From positions 19,275,501 to 19,339,500 of the forward strand of contig NC_092569.1 of the NCBI RefSeq assembly GCF_037975245.1: a DNA stretch of 64,000 nt, in the 5' to 3' direction. Origin of the DNA: Apostichopus japonicus. Lineage: Eukaryota > Echinodermata > Holothuroidea > Aspidochirotida > Stichopodidae. A model generated the notes under the pieces. It saw nothing but the letters and a program-made list of their open reading frames with translations. It ran no database searches and was not told the origin of the DNA. Below, piece after piece: positions 11,101 through 21,774 of the stretch (within the stretch, counting starts at the first letter, position 1; each line of letters begins with the position of its first letter). The translations under genes were made by a program, and so were the position numbers.

Positions 11101-14100
11101 TCTCAGTGGCCCTCCTCTGAATTACAATGCACATCGGTTAGTGTACAGGCTATTGAGAGCAGGCCAATAATATCTGCTGATCATGAGCAGTATTATCAAT
11201 ACAAGACTTATGTGTGGAAACCATGTAGATTCTTTGAGCGACGACTGTTAACTGAATTACCTTGTGTTTAAAATGCTTATCGTCGACTGGCAGAAGATTG
11301 CTAGCCAGTGCCCTTCTTTTCATACTGGCAAACTAAACAAGGCCTATTCTTATATACCCATTATTGAAGAACTTCACAAACGGATCAGTAGGCTACCTGG
11401 TGAAGCCACATCATTATTTCATCTTCTCTTTCAATCCCCCGAGAACTTACAATCTCTTCCGTGAATCTTCAAATTCACTCATGACTTGCTTCAGTATTTC
11501 ACTGTCATCGGGAACGAACCCTTCTATGTCATCGTGGTCTAGCGCCCCCATCTCCATGTCATCATACTCTTCAAATATCTACAGCAAGGGATCGGACATT
11601 AGAAGGAAAAACAAGAACAACTGCATGTGAAAGGCAGCCTTTACATATGCGGAATTCAGAAATGAAGTAATCCTGCCAGAGATTAATTGAAAACTACACC
11701 AAAAATAAAACAACAACATCGGTGGATTTCATTTTATTTCACAAAACATTTGGTCAAACAAAAAACAAGACAAAGGACCTGAAAGTAATTTGGTGACCTT
11801 GCAGAGACCAGCCTAGGGTACCTGCCTGCTTGTTAAACCCCACCCCCCCCCCCAATTTGGTGTACCTGTTCCAAGCTTGTCTTTCAACAAGTTCCATTAT
11901 TTCAGCATCTCTTTGCTATTTTTTGGTACATCACGTATATCAATTCCTTGTCAGATCCACAATAACCTTCATCTCAAGTGACTTATTCCATGCTATCAAG
12001 TATTTTATTGACCAGCCAGTGTAAAGCCAAATGACTTGCGTTCCTTTTGCAAATTTAGCCAAGAGCACTGTATGCACGTTAACAACAAGTAGATTTTCAG
12101 AAACTTTGCTGGTAGCACAAGCTTGACTATCTTTCAAGGGTTAACCGAACAGCAAACTCAGTTATACAAGACGAAATAAAGTTACTAGTAGTCATAGTAG
12201 GACTTGTTGTCTTCATTGAAGGTATTATTAAATCAATGGCATAGCCAGTCCCCCGCTGTCATTTAATACTCCCTTCACTACCGAAACGTTCCCATTACTA
12301 CCATTCTCTCCCACAACGGCAAAAACACCACCGATAATTACTTTAAAGAGTTCAAACAGACTTCCAAACAAATGAATGATTAACAACTTCTCCAAAAACA
12401 ATACTTCTCCCCTACCTCCCCCTCCCCCCACGTAAAAAAGAACCTCTTGTAAACATCACCATCTTTACTGCAAACTGTTGGATAATATTTACAAGTTGTC
12501 TGTTTTACCTTTTCGAATCTGTCGTCCAAGAGCGTTAGACCGTCCGTTCTTCTGATGACGGACGAGCTGAGTGAATAATTTGTAAACCTGGTCTTAGTTT
12601 CCTCCTCCTCGTCATCAAAGTCCTCACATTCTCCTCCCGAGCTGAATTCGTCCTCGCTGCGGTCAGCATCGCTGTCCATTCTATAAAGTTAAAAGCGACC
12701 ACCTCACTTTATCATGTATATTGTAATTGATCATGAGAAAAGTTACTTTAACTGTAGCTTTTGCTGCAGCGCTGATCATCTACCAGTCTTAAAGGAACCG
12801 TTCATTTTTATATCGAATTAAAGTAAAACTGTTAGCAAACTGCTTATCCACTAGAGAGCCTGTGAGAGAATGTGTTAAAGTAAGTTGGCCTGACGTTTCG
12901 ATCCTAGCAGGATCTTCTTCAGAGGCTAAATGACAAGTAACAGTAACAGAAGGGACAAAAATACACACAGAATAGTGTCTACTAATCCCCTTACATATAT
13001 CTCTTTGTGTTCAACATGCTCATTAACCTGTCTGTATTCTGTGTGTGTTTTTGTCCCTTCTGTTACTGTTACTTGTCACTAAGCCTCTGAAGAAGATCCT
13101 GCTAGGATGGAAATGTCAGACCAACTTACATATTACACATTTTTAAATCTGTCAACCTCAATGAATAATTAAAACAACACACCATCTCTCATTATCAAAT
13201 GTAATTGTAATAGTGTAGTGTAAACATTGACACATTTCAGGCCATCTCAGTCTATCTGTCATTTTATGTTATTTCTGTTTGGCTATTTGAGGAGCTGACC
13301 TTCTGCTAATCCAGCCATTTTCGTGAATAAACCCCTTATATGAGCTGTTCAGTTCTAAATAGTTTAAGTAGTGTATAAATGATCTCTGTACTGATAAGGA
13401 AGATTCTGTAAAACATGCAAATTCAAGTCATCATTTTGAGGAAATTCTTGATTGAAATCTGACATCATGTTACTTCTTATCAGGTGCAAAAGAGAAGGAA
13501 GGTAACTAAAAACAAACCCATCTTCTCCGTCCACCCCTGGTGTCCCGCCTTGAGCCATCACTACGAAATCATCATCGAGAAGGTTCTCCGGATCGTCCAT
13601 ATCAAAATCTTCGTCCAACGCAGCAACGATATCTGGATCTAGATCTAATCTAGGACCTGAAGTAGAAAAAAAAGTCATACATCAGACTTGATTCCAAAAG
13701 TACCAGCCCGGGTTATTTTCCAACTGACCGAACCCCAACAACCTTTCAGAAAAGAAATCACACTATCACAAGTATGATTGCGGTAATCAAGAGACATTAA
13801 TGTTATTTTAGGGGTCTTTATCACAGGTGGACAAAGTGCTGCATGTGGCCATTATGTGAATGACATGAGGATTTCAAAACCCTGCTAATGTCACCCTGCA
13901 AAAACCATCTTTTAGACTAAAGTATTTGTCCTACCAAAGATCAACTAATACAATGGAAACACTGAATGACCGACAGAATAAAACTGAACAGTTTTGAATT
14001 TTGTCAATAGGGTCTACATTGGGTTACTTGTGATCTATGAATGTCGAAACATAACAGATGGACATTTGCTTTGTAAAACGTTTTTATCATTTAGTTATCA

Positions 14101-17100
14101 TAAACTGTAATTCCATTTCTGTAATTATCGGATACAAATTTCACCGTGGGCCGCAAGCTGGACTTCCAGCCTACCCCTGGCCTATATCTTAGACCCGGCA
14201 TAGACTCCACAAAGAAAAAAGTTCATAATCTACTTAGAAAGGAAAGTACTTGAGGGAAAAATTGACAGTTCGGTTGTGAGAACATCAGACTCTGTATATA
14301 GTCTATGGCATGAACACATCTGATCATCAGAACTGATGAAACAGCAACATATACTGAAGTGACAAAACAACTACTAAATATTCAAAAACTTTAACAAGAA
14401 GAAAGCTCTTCAATGTGATTGTAAGGATCATGTTAACAAACACTAACTATCTACTGTAGAAAACAAATCAAGGAAAAGGAATTGGACTAGTATTACAATG
14501 AGACCGTCAGAACTGTTAAACAGCCACATATACACAAACAGTCTCTTCACAAATACTCCTGAATATTCAGGCATGGGGACATGTAGGGTTGCAAACACCC
14601 ACTCCCTTTTCAATTTCTCAAAAACACTTAAAGTACTTGCTAATTTTGAGTATAGCCTTGTGTGTAGCCTTTAACAATATGTCTCAAAATACACAATTTC
14701 ACATCTTAATTTTTATTTGTTTTCACTAGGAGGAACCCCAGTCCCCCCCCCCCCTTTCTCCAATATGAGAGCTGGCTTAAACAATCAAACCAACAATTCT
14801 GTGGCACAGCTACGGCACAACATCACACACACCAGAATCTTTCAGCTTTTGGGCAACAAATTTACTCACCGCTGATTGGTGCAGCTCTGTTCAAAAGTCC
14901 AATGTCTTCCTCTCTTGAAGATGCAAATATATTTGCTGGCAGCTGAATCTTGGCCTAAAAGGTGGGTAAGAAAAACCTTGTGGTTTATGACACTTAACGA
15001 TTCCGGGAACAATTTATCCAGTTTCTCTTCTCAACAAACTATCCAAACAAATCGGCAACTTGCTATCCAAATGCAAAGATGCATAGCAGTTTTTACTATG
15101 TAGACACAGGAACCATAACATATCATTAGAGACAAAGGTCAGGGCATTCAAAACTGTTAAATGAAATTTAAAATCTAACTTATTCCCTGTAAGTAGAATC
15201 TTATTCTGTAAATAATCAGCATTTGGTATTGAATCACTTACAGTAATTGCAATATTTTCCTCATTATTCAAATTCTATCTCCCAGATTTTTTCCCAGATT
15301 TTATCCCAGATTTTATCTCCCAGATTTTTTATCTCCCAAATTTTATCTCCCACTCCGACACTATGCACAATAATTTTCGTTATCCCACTAGTTCCTAAGA
15401 AACCCCATTTTTCATACAAAACAAAGAAGACAATGTGATTTTCTTTTGGTTTTCCTTTGCAAAGAATGATAAGTTACTAAATTTATGGCAAGGGTAAATC
15501 TGAAAACATTTTGTCCCCTCCCAATAAATTAGTTGTTGTTCATAATGGGAAAGAGATGAAACTACTTCTGATGCTACCAATTCATTGCCAGCAGATCTAG
15601 TCAATCCTCCTCCCCCTTCCTCTACCCCACCCTGGAAAGTACCTGGCCGTGGGTACCCGAAACCTGACCCTTTGGCAAAACATTTCTCAAAAAAATAAAA
15701 CTCAACCGTTGTAACGTTCTAACAAGGAAAAAACATCCACAACACTGTGTAAATTTGCTTTACTTTATAACATAAATTTACCAGTTTATGACTTTGCAAA
15801 ATGATTTGTAGATGTGTGAGTATGAGTTGATATGTAAACCTGTTATTTCTAAAACTTAAAAATCATAAGATTAGGCATATATATTTGCCAGACTGACAGT
15901 GGTGGAGCTAGGGGTATTGGTCAGGGGGTGCGAGAATGGTCTGTAGGGGCGCTTTCGACACTATCTAAGCGGAGCGCCACCACAAGTTGGCGCGGAGCGT
16001 ACAGAAATTTTTTGAGTAAAGATACTCCCTAGATCGCCGGAAATGACCCATTCCGGGCCTTGCTAATTTGTAGATGAACGAAGAATTAATAGGTGTCATC
16101 GCCATTTGTCATCGCCATTAAATTAAAGACCGCCGTTAGAGCAATTTGTCAGAAAATTACACCAACAAAATATGACAAATGTCGATAGGTAGATGAGAGC
16201 GCAATAAAAAAGTCAATATTCGCGAATAAGTAAAAGGTGGTAAAAAGCTGAAAAGGGCGCCCACCAGCAGCCCATTTGAGTCTGTCAGGGGGGCATCCGC
16301 CCCCCAGACTGTATGGACGCTCCGCCACTGCAGACTGACCTTTGACCTGTCCTCATCCAGAAACTGTACTTTAACATCTTGTTTAGGCCCCCTTGCTCCA
16401 TCGCCAGCAGGAGCATCGGCCTGCCAAACTACATTTTCACTTTGTGCTTCTCGCAGATGCTGCGTATAGTCGTAGTCATCCTCAAAGAAAACACCGTACT
16501 TCCTCTGTTGCTCTTTGCGTTCCTCTTTACGTTCCTCATCATTTGTTTTCTAAAGGAAAAAAAGAACGGAATGAGATGAAGAAACATATTTACTCTACAT
16601 GTTTGAGGGCAACAAACATAAATCTCATCTAATTAAGTGTGTTCCAAATCTTGAGTATTAAATGCTAAATCAAGAACAAAATATAAAACTAGAGTATGTA
16701 AAACTGATAGAACAAGTAAGTAGAATATGACAGAGTGTTTGCAGACAATGTACTGTCACTGTCGATTGCTTTTATAACAAGCAACTCTCTGCAATAAACC
16801 CTGGCCTAGAACTGCGATGATGCATCAAACTTCAGGACATCTCTCTGTTTGTTTTTTAAATGGTCAATCTGAATTCTTTGATTGTATTCTTTTTTGTTTT
16901 TATATTTTATAGTTCACATCCGTAGTTCAAGTTCTCCCAAATGTCATACGTCTGCAATCTAAGTCCCAGGTATTAATAAGCATATAAATCGTTCCAGGTA
17001 CTTTGTCGTACCATCGATCAATTTCTAACCGGTTTGAAGTACAGTATTGTATGGCTTTAGATTTGTTTCGTAGTCTTCGTGGTCAGGTTAGTGGTCAGAC

Positions 17101-18529
17101 AATATTCTGACCAATCGCCACTTTAATGTTCTGTGACATACAAATCAAAGTGCTCCCTTTACTGAATCCTAGCCAATTAGAGCTCATACTCCATGCCTGA
17201 TTTTTTTGTAACCAATTATGTGATTTTACATTTGGATTTCTCTTGAGCGGTGACTGGGAGTTCAGTCCTAGGTCACCTGTTCATGTACTGTCTGTCATCA
17301 TATAGCTGTGTTGGTAGGCCTACTTACCAGTGCACTTCTTTCAAGCATTGAACATCTTCATTGCATAAATCATTTTGACTAAGTACTGGAGCTCTCAAAA
17401 GATATGTCGATTTTTATATCAATGAAATGTTTTAATATTTACATCTGACTACTCAAATGTGGAGGCCAGTAAGCCTTTAAATTGCCAGTGACTGTGCACT
17501 TGACTCAACCAAGCCCGGAATCCTGTCCTTACAGTGCCAACAGTACTTATGGGTAAAATTGAAGTAGGCTTTATAAACATAAAAAACTGCTTGAAATGGA
17601 AATAAACCTTTTCTTCATTGAGATTGACAGCCTCTTGGAGGACAAACTTGGAACTCTCTTCATCTGCTTGTAGAGGATCTCTCTGACTACGATGTACCAA
17701 GTGAAATGTCACAGCATTTTTCTTGTCGATAAACTGTTGTCTCTTGTGACGACCCTGGAATGAAATGTAAGAAGGCAAATATATGTGAGGTTATATGTGG
17801 TAAGCCACTGTACAGTAGATAGTAGTTGCCTACAAGTTAGGCCTAATAAAGACCACATTCTGCACAAAATTTTCGAAGTCACATTTAATCCAAACATAAG
17901 AATATTGCATTAAAAAATCCTTAAGTATGTCAATTATGAGTCCATCATGCTTCTCTGTAATATGACACTTTGGCCCCTAGGCCTACCTGTTGTACATATA
18001 TGTGGCATCTGCCTCTGCAGTGTTACTCTTCCTCTAGAGACAACATCATAACTACATAAACCTTGACTGATATCTCATACAAAATGTGTTGCAGCCTTTC
18101 ACGTTTTGATTCTCGGCTACATTTAGATGGATCAATAACATTACATAGCCCAGACAGGTAAATAGAACTGAATAGACCCATGTTAAGAATAGGCCTGCGT
18201 TAAGTGTCCCTGTATTCTGCAGTTACTCCATTGTATTTTGTACAGACCATGAAATGAATGACAAAGGAAAGAAAATGTGTGTGAGCTGCCTACGTACGAC
18301 ATTTGATACAGTAGGACAATTACGTAAGTTAGAATATGGGTAACGGTAGGTTTAACTTAGGTTTGCCACTGTATCATTTGTACTACCAGTGTTAGTGTTA
18401 CTACTAGTAGTGTCAGTACGAGTTACTGTAGGTGCCTTCGTAATCCCAAGGTTAGGCTACGGTCAACACTAACAATAGTTAGGCCAAAGCCTTAAGTCTT
18501 TCCTATACACACATGTCTTGACATACCAT
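8004..18529 (-). CDS. LTV1: LTV1 ribosome biogenesis factor, complete ten-exon gene
   Basis: Spliced coding exons, in transcript order: 18529-18527, 17754-17608, 16549-16340, 14954-14870, 13656-13518, 12680-12509, 11578-11451, 10279-10057, 9283-9083, 8117-8004. They total 1422 nt, all phases match, and they give 473 residues plus stop, against about 475 in human LTV1. Conserved blocks are HLVHRSQRDPL near residue 20, RKYGVFFEDDYDY, PRLDLDPDIVAALDEDFD, RFTNYSLSSSV, KWDCESILSTYSNLYNHP, SSKTGMPLGVLP and a basic C-terminal RRIEKKANKEAFKEE helix. In yeast and vertebrates LTV1 is a late 40S assembly and nuclear-export factor, bound near uS3/uS10 and released after CK1 phosphorylation. All introns are GT-AG. 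It is divergent from the SLC17A9-like gene. The weakest point is the 3-nt first coding exon. Confidence 0.93.
8528..8607 (-). repeat. Truncated SINE-like 3' end
   Basis: The pair TTTATATAGCGC ... AAAGCGCTTTACAA is shared in form with the 3' tail of the tRNA-derived SINE at 32037-32330. It lies in the last LTV1 intron and has no tRNA-like head. Confidence 0.5.
9083..9283 (-). CDS. LTV1: LTV1 coding exon 9
   Basis: 201 nt, residues 370-436. It encodes IRLSSKTGMPLGVLP, a Gln/Glu-rich helix, and EERKDRKQAIKIERK. The open frame runs on to a stop at 9065, but GTAGGA at 9082 is a usable donor, and the next exon supplies the expected RR-x-EKKANK continuation. Confidence 0.92.
10057..10279 (-). CDS. 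LTV1: LTV1 coding exon 8
   Basis: 223 nt, residues 295-369. A charged, probably disordered segment is followed by KWDCESILSTYSNLYNHP, almost identical to the vertebrate motif. Donor CAG|GTGAGC. Confidence 0.95.
10534..10791. mobile_element. Non-autonomous hAT element, copy 1 (258 bp)
   Basis: Ends CAGTGGCGTAGGAA and, reversed, CAAGGGCGTAGGAA, flanked by an exact 8-bp duplication GTGTATAA at 10526-10533 and 10792-10799. An 8-bp duplication and CAGNGG-type ends are hAT hallmarks. The GC-rich interior includes a GGGGGCTGGCGCCCCC palindrome. Inserted in LTV1 intron 7. Same family as 21397-21766. Confidence 0.9.
11451..11578 (-). CDS. LTV1: LTV1 coding exon 7
   Basis: 128 nt, residues 253-294 plus two bases. 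It begins IFEEYDDMEMGALDHDDIEG (human YEQYDDDEIGALDNAELEG) and continues with an SEILKQVMSEFED helix. Donor GATT|GTAAGT. Confidence 0.92.
12509..12680 (-). CDS. LTV1: LTV1 coding exon 6
   Basis: 172 nt, residues 195-252. The split Gly codon is completed by the first A. It encodes an acidic Asp/Glu linker and then TKTRFTNYSLSSSVIRRTDG and TLLDDRFEK, parallel to SRFTEYSMTSSVMRRNEQLT in human LTV1. The serine-rich part lies in the region known to be phosphorylated by CK1 in the yeast and human proteins. Confidence 0.93.
12831..12990 (-). mobile_element. Penelope-like repeat fragment, copy A
   Basis: Read on the minus strand it matches 28600-28765 almost end to end: CCCTTCTGTTACTGTTACTTGTCA, then the hammerhead-like core, then GGCTCTCTAGTGGATAAGCA. 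Assignment to Penelope-like elements rests on the core CTGAAGA-hairpin-GAAACGTC, a form known in their terminal repeats. It lies in LTV1 intron 5. Confidence 0.6.
12887..12927 (-). ncRNA. Hammerhead-ribozyme-like core in Penelope-like repeat
   Basis: Minus-strand order: GCCT (stem I), CTGAAGA (core CUGANGA), an extra A, GATCC-TGCTA-GGATC (stem II hairpin), GAAA, CG, TC, AGGC (stem I return). This is the hammerhead layout with a one-base-pair stem III. The extra A before stem II departs from consensus, so activity is uncertain. Confidence 0.45.
13026..13143 (+). mobile_element. Penelope-like repeat fragment, copy B (inverted to copy A)
   Basis: Starts CTGTATTCTGTGTGTG and carries the same hammerhead-like core with changes GGATG, GAAATGTC and AGAC that weaken stem II and stem I. 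About 50 bp separates it from copy A, giving an inverted pair of roughly 100-bp arms. It is truncated after CCAACTTACA. Confidence 0.6.
13518..13656 (-). CDS. LTV1: LTV1 coding exon 5
   Basis: 139 nt, residues 149-194 plus two bases. Acceptor TTTTTTTCTACTTCAG. It encodes PRLDLDPDIVAALDEDFD followed by an acidic DDPENLLDDDFV stretch, the most conserved central motif of the family. Donor GG|GTTTGT. Confidence 0.94.
14740..14760. repeat. Poly-C run
   Basis: A homopolymer of about ten C bases in LTV1 intron 4, one of many G/C runs in the window. Confidence 0.8.
14870..14954 (-). CDS. LTV1: LTV1 coding exon 4
   Basis: 85 nt, residues 121-148 plus one base. It encodes LPANIFASSREEDIGLLNRA then APIS, matching the LPSSVFASEFEEDVGLLNKA region of human LTV1. 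Donor G|GTGAGT. Confidence 0.93.
15283..15352. repeat. TCCCAGATTTTA short tandem repeat
   Basis: Five to six imperfect units of (A)TCTCCCAGATTTT in LTV1 intron 3. Confidence 0.8.
15897..16330. mobile_element. Non-autonomous hAT element (434 bp) at an LTV1 splice donor
   Basis: Ends CAGTGGTGGAGC and, reversed, CAGTGGCGGAGC, flanked by an exact 8-bp duplication CAGACTGA (15889-15896 and 16331-16338). The interior has TATCTAAGCGGAGCGCCACC, shared with 39780-40071. There is no transposase frame. The right duplication overlaps the donor of LTV1 exon 3. Confidence 0.93.
16340..16549 (-). CDS. LTV1: LTV1 coding exon 3
   Basis: 210 nt, residues 51-120. Acceptor ...TTTTCCTTTAG. It encodes a charged ERKEERKEQQ run and RKYGVFFEDDYDYTQHLRE. 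Two donors are possible; GTCAGT at 16339 keeps phase 0 with exon 4, whereas GTCAAA at 16346 would break it. A hAT element ends 10 bp further into the intron, and its target-site duplication overlaps this donor. Confidence 0.9.
17608..17754 (-). CDS. LTV1: LTV1 coding exon 2
   Basis: 147 nt, residues 2-50. Acceptor ...CATTTCATTCCAG, donor AAAG|GTTTAT. It contains the family signature KNAVTFHLVHRSQRDPLQAD and ends EEK, where the vertebrate protein continues in a KYGVFFDDDYDY block encoded here by exon 3. Confidence 0.92.
18527..18529 (-). CDS. LTV1: LTV1 coding exon 1 (ATG only)
   Basis: On the minus strand ATG is followed directly by the donor GTATGTC. Exon 2 starts in phase 0 with Gly-Arg-His, matching the M-P-H-R start of vertebrate LTV1, so an exon supplying only Met fits. 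Other upstream ATGs cannot be ruled out without transcript data. The 5' UTR would run upstream of 18529. Confidence 0.6.
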
Positions 18530-18959
18530 TGGCTTTTTATCACCCAATCTTCAAAAAGAAACAGTTGACGGATTAAACTGGTTTGATGCGAAATATGGGG
18601 TTTCACGTGTGCTACTGCTCTGTTACCCACGTAATATAGATATAGCCTATAGCCTACATGTGATAGTTCGGAAAGGCATAGAGGGTGTCCAAAAGAGGGT
18701 CGGCGACCATGGTCTTTTGTATGGAACGCCAAATAGATTGCAGCCTTCCTATGTTGCGAGTCCTGAAATCGACATAATTAATAATTGTGTCTAGTAAAAT
18801 TAGCATTTGTACATTAATCGTCCTCTCATTGGAGCTCGAGGGAAAGAGTACTTGTAAAACGACCGATCGGGAGGCTCAAAACTATGGAACTGTTCCAACA
18901 ACCTATAAAAACCTGATAAGACTTTATGAGTTTTCTTTTTAGTAAGTTGAGTAGTAAGT
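18530..18959. other. LTV1 upstream region / presumed promoter
   Basis: Directly upstream of the proposed LTV1 ATG on the minus strand. It should hold the 5' UTR and promoter, but no TATA box or initiator can be assigned. Confidence 0.3.
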
Positions 18960-18966
18960 TGAGTCT

Positions 18967-19230
18967 CGTCTATCCGACATGCTCAGTGATTAACCTCCGC
19001 CACGTATCACGATCTTGCGCAATGTTTATTGCTTCTTCGAAATTGTTAATATTAATGTCCTTGAATTGCGATTTTATTTTTCCAAGCAATGTAGTCACGG
19101 GCCTTCCAACTGGTTTAGCAGTATGTCTCAGTGCTTCTCTTAAAGCAACCTTTGCTGGAGCGTCCTCTTGGAGTCTTGCTACATGACCGAAAAATCTCTG
19201 CAGTTTTAGTACGCTATATTGTAACAACTA
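18967..19230 (-). pseudogene. Non-LTR retrotransposon C-terminal remnant
   Basis: An 85-codon frame reads LKLQRFFGHVARLQED, then a PVGRPVTTLLGKI segment, and then INIAQDRDTWRRLI. The order RFFGHVxR ... GRPxxTxLxxI ... AxxRDxWRxL is the familiar tail downstream of reverse transcriptase in RTE/CR1/Jockey-type elements. The reverse transcriptase domain itself is absent, so this is a truncated copy. Confidence 0.75.
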
Positions 19231-21275
19231 TAATTCCGTACTGTTGAAATATCCCACAATCTAACTGCGAGATATACATGATTGACTACCTGATATGCTA
19301 ATCATAATTATCCAGGCTATTTAACCTTACCCTAAAGTGCAGTTGCTGCTCTGCCAGGAACATTAAAATTAATGTTTCTTGCTCAATTAAAAAAAATCTT
19401 GAATATTACGTTTGGTGTAATTTCAAATATTAGATCCGTTATACTATTGAAACGGTCGTGTTGTACCAGTATATAGATATGCTGACCGTTTGAACGATAC
19501 CACGATACACTGGGAAATTCAGAGGGAAATTAATGCCATATCTAGTACATCATCTTTTGAAATTGAAACGTTGAAAAAACGGAACGAGCATACAGCAAAG
19601 AAATAGGTCCGTTCAATTTAACTTATTTTCTACGAGATCGTCTTAAATTAAACTGTTCTGCCATTCAAGTAAATGTTTTTTTTTATCGCCTATCGGGCGG
19701 GTAGTCCTGTTTTCAGTACTTATTCATTTTCACAGGGATTCAGTTTTTACCTTACTACACATGTTATTGTTTATACTTCATTAAGCAAGCCACCTTTGAC
19801 TCTTCTTATCTTTCTCTCTGCTGCCTGCTTTTTGGTCAGATCAGTTTGAGCTTACTGTAACTTCATAGCAGCTCTGTTTTGAAAGGTCAGCAGGGGGCAA
19901 GTCAGGATGGAAGAGTTGTTGATAAACTTTTCTCCTTGACCACACATGTGGAGGGTCTCATGGTAATGGGAGATTCACACTTATTTCTTTTCTCAGAGAC
20001 CTGTGTTGTTTTTCAGTATAGACATCATTCTGTTTTCAGCATTGTAGTAGGCAACACCGCATACGCCTTACATACCGTACACAGTTTCATTAGCTAACGT
20101 TTTCGACCTGGCTCAATTATAATCTGTAAGTTTTTCTCTTTGTCTTATTTGTTAGGTTAATTATTGTACAACCTTGCTTACCATGCACATGTCAGTTAAT
20201 TGAGATTGTTAATTAGACATAATTAATCTATTTGTTTTCCAATTAAGAAGTATTTACCTTGATTGCAGGTTTGCACATATTTTGTTGTTTATTAAATATG
20301 GGCGACTCCATAACTATATATATTTACTTGTGACTTGAATAAGCTAATATTAATTTAGTTACACTTGTGTTTTAATTACCTTAACCCCTGTTCTACTATG
20401 TTTTTGCTTACATATTCATGTTCCTATCAGAGTTGCGTATTACTACGTTACGTAATTGCCGTTTGTTGAGATGGATTGTTGTTACTAATTAATCTTAATA
20501 GTTTTTGCTCATTTGATACTCTGTTTGTTCTTGAGTAAACTTTGTTATTCATTCTTCTTAAGACAAGTTAAGAGAATTAATTGAACCCCAGAGTTATTCG
20601 ACTCTCATCCTTTTTGACACACATTATAGTTATTCAGTGTAAATTATTGTACTGTGGTGAGCTTCATTTTGGCCTATGGCAAGTTCGAAGTTCACCGTTA
20701 TAATCTTTCATTTAAAACATTCATAGTGTTGTATTTAGCATCATTATTATTCAAGTTTATCATATCCTTTTATTTCAGTTTTACCGCGATAACATGAGTG
20801 AGGAATCTCAATACAGTTTACAGAAACGTACTCCTGTCTTTTTCTCGTCATTTCGCTGGTTAGCTAGCTGTCTAGTGTCGCATATCTAGACGCGTCTGCG
20901 AGGGCAGCATATAAACAATGTAAACACAAATTTAATACGACAGATAAAAAAACATGTCTAAGAGGCGAAATAACCAGTTTGATTATGAAATCACGCAATG
21001 TTATGTCAATGTAAAGTGTATGCTGTTTATCGACGACGTGATATCAATTGAAAATAAAAATCATTATTAATTGGTGTAGTGATAAGGTCGGTTCGCTTTC
21101 CTCAGTAGGTGATGTCGTCACATATCTCCGTTTATACGTCTGTCATTCTTGCATGATGAGCGAACAAACAAAGATAATGAAAATAATAGAAATAACTAAC
21201 GGAAATTCTACACATGTTATTTTGTAAGCACGGTCCGGCATAGTCGACAACTATAGCAACAATGATCAATAGAAT
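19231..21275. other. Intergenic region between LTV1 and SLC17A9-like gene, part 1
   Basis: No coding exon or recognised repeat is seen. It is AT-rich, with short unsupported frames only. Confidence 0.4.
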
Positions 21276-21388
21276 AGAAAAGAATAGAATAGAACAGAAT
21301 AGAACAGAACAGAATAGAATAGAATAGAACAGAATAGAATAGAACAGAACAGAATAGAATAGCATAGCATAGCATAGCATAGAATAGA
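21276..21388. repeat. (GAATA/GAACA/GCATA)n pentanucleotide repeat
   Basis: About 24 pentamers with interspersed variants. It was the target of the adjoining hAT insertion: the 8-bp duplication ATAGAATT is repeat sequence. Confidence 0.92.
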
Positions 21389-21396
21389 ATAGAATT

Positions 21397-21766
21397 CAGT
21401 GGCATAGGAAGGTACTTTTGAGTGGGGGGGGCTGAAGACTGATGGCCGGCCTGGGGGAGGGGTCTAAGGGGAGGGGGTCCCCCTCCCCTTTGGATTTTTT
21501 TGCATTTCCAGGTGGCCTCAGATGCAATTTGGTGCAATATAGCACACTTCAACACCCTCTCCATTTTGTGAACTTAATTTTGTATTTTCACCTGGCCTTA
21601 GATGCAATTTGGTGCTCCAAATGAAATTTTTTTTTTTCTCATTTGGAAATGAAAAAGGGGTTTTCTGACTTGCGAACCGGGGGGGGGGGCGGAATGATAC
21701 TTCCGCCCCTCCACATTTTTCACTGGGGGCTGGCGCCCCCAGCCCCCCCCGGTTCCTACGCCCTTG
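21397..21766. mobile_element. Non-autonomous hAT element, copy 2 (370 bp)
   Basis: Ends CAGTGGCATAGGAA and, reversed, CAAGGGCGTAGGAA, as in 10534-10791. Flanks ATAGAATT (21389-21396) and ATAGAATC (21767-21774) match at 7 of 8 bases. It is about 110 bp longer than copy 1, so copy 1 carries an internal deletion relative to it. Confidence 0.88.
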
Positions 21767-21774
21767 ATAGAATC

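Noticed and set aside
17709-17897. 62-codon minus frame overlapping LTV1 exon 2
   Set aside because: Different frame from the conserved LTV1 reading; shadow.
21132-21564. Phe/Leu/Tyr/Ser-rich minus frames
   Set aside because: They read through the pentanucleotide repeat and adjacent hAT copy.
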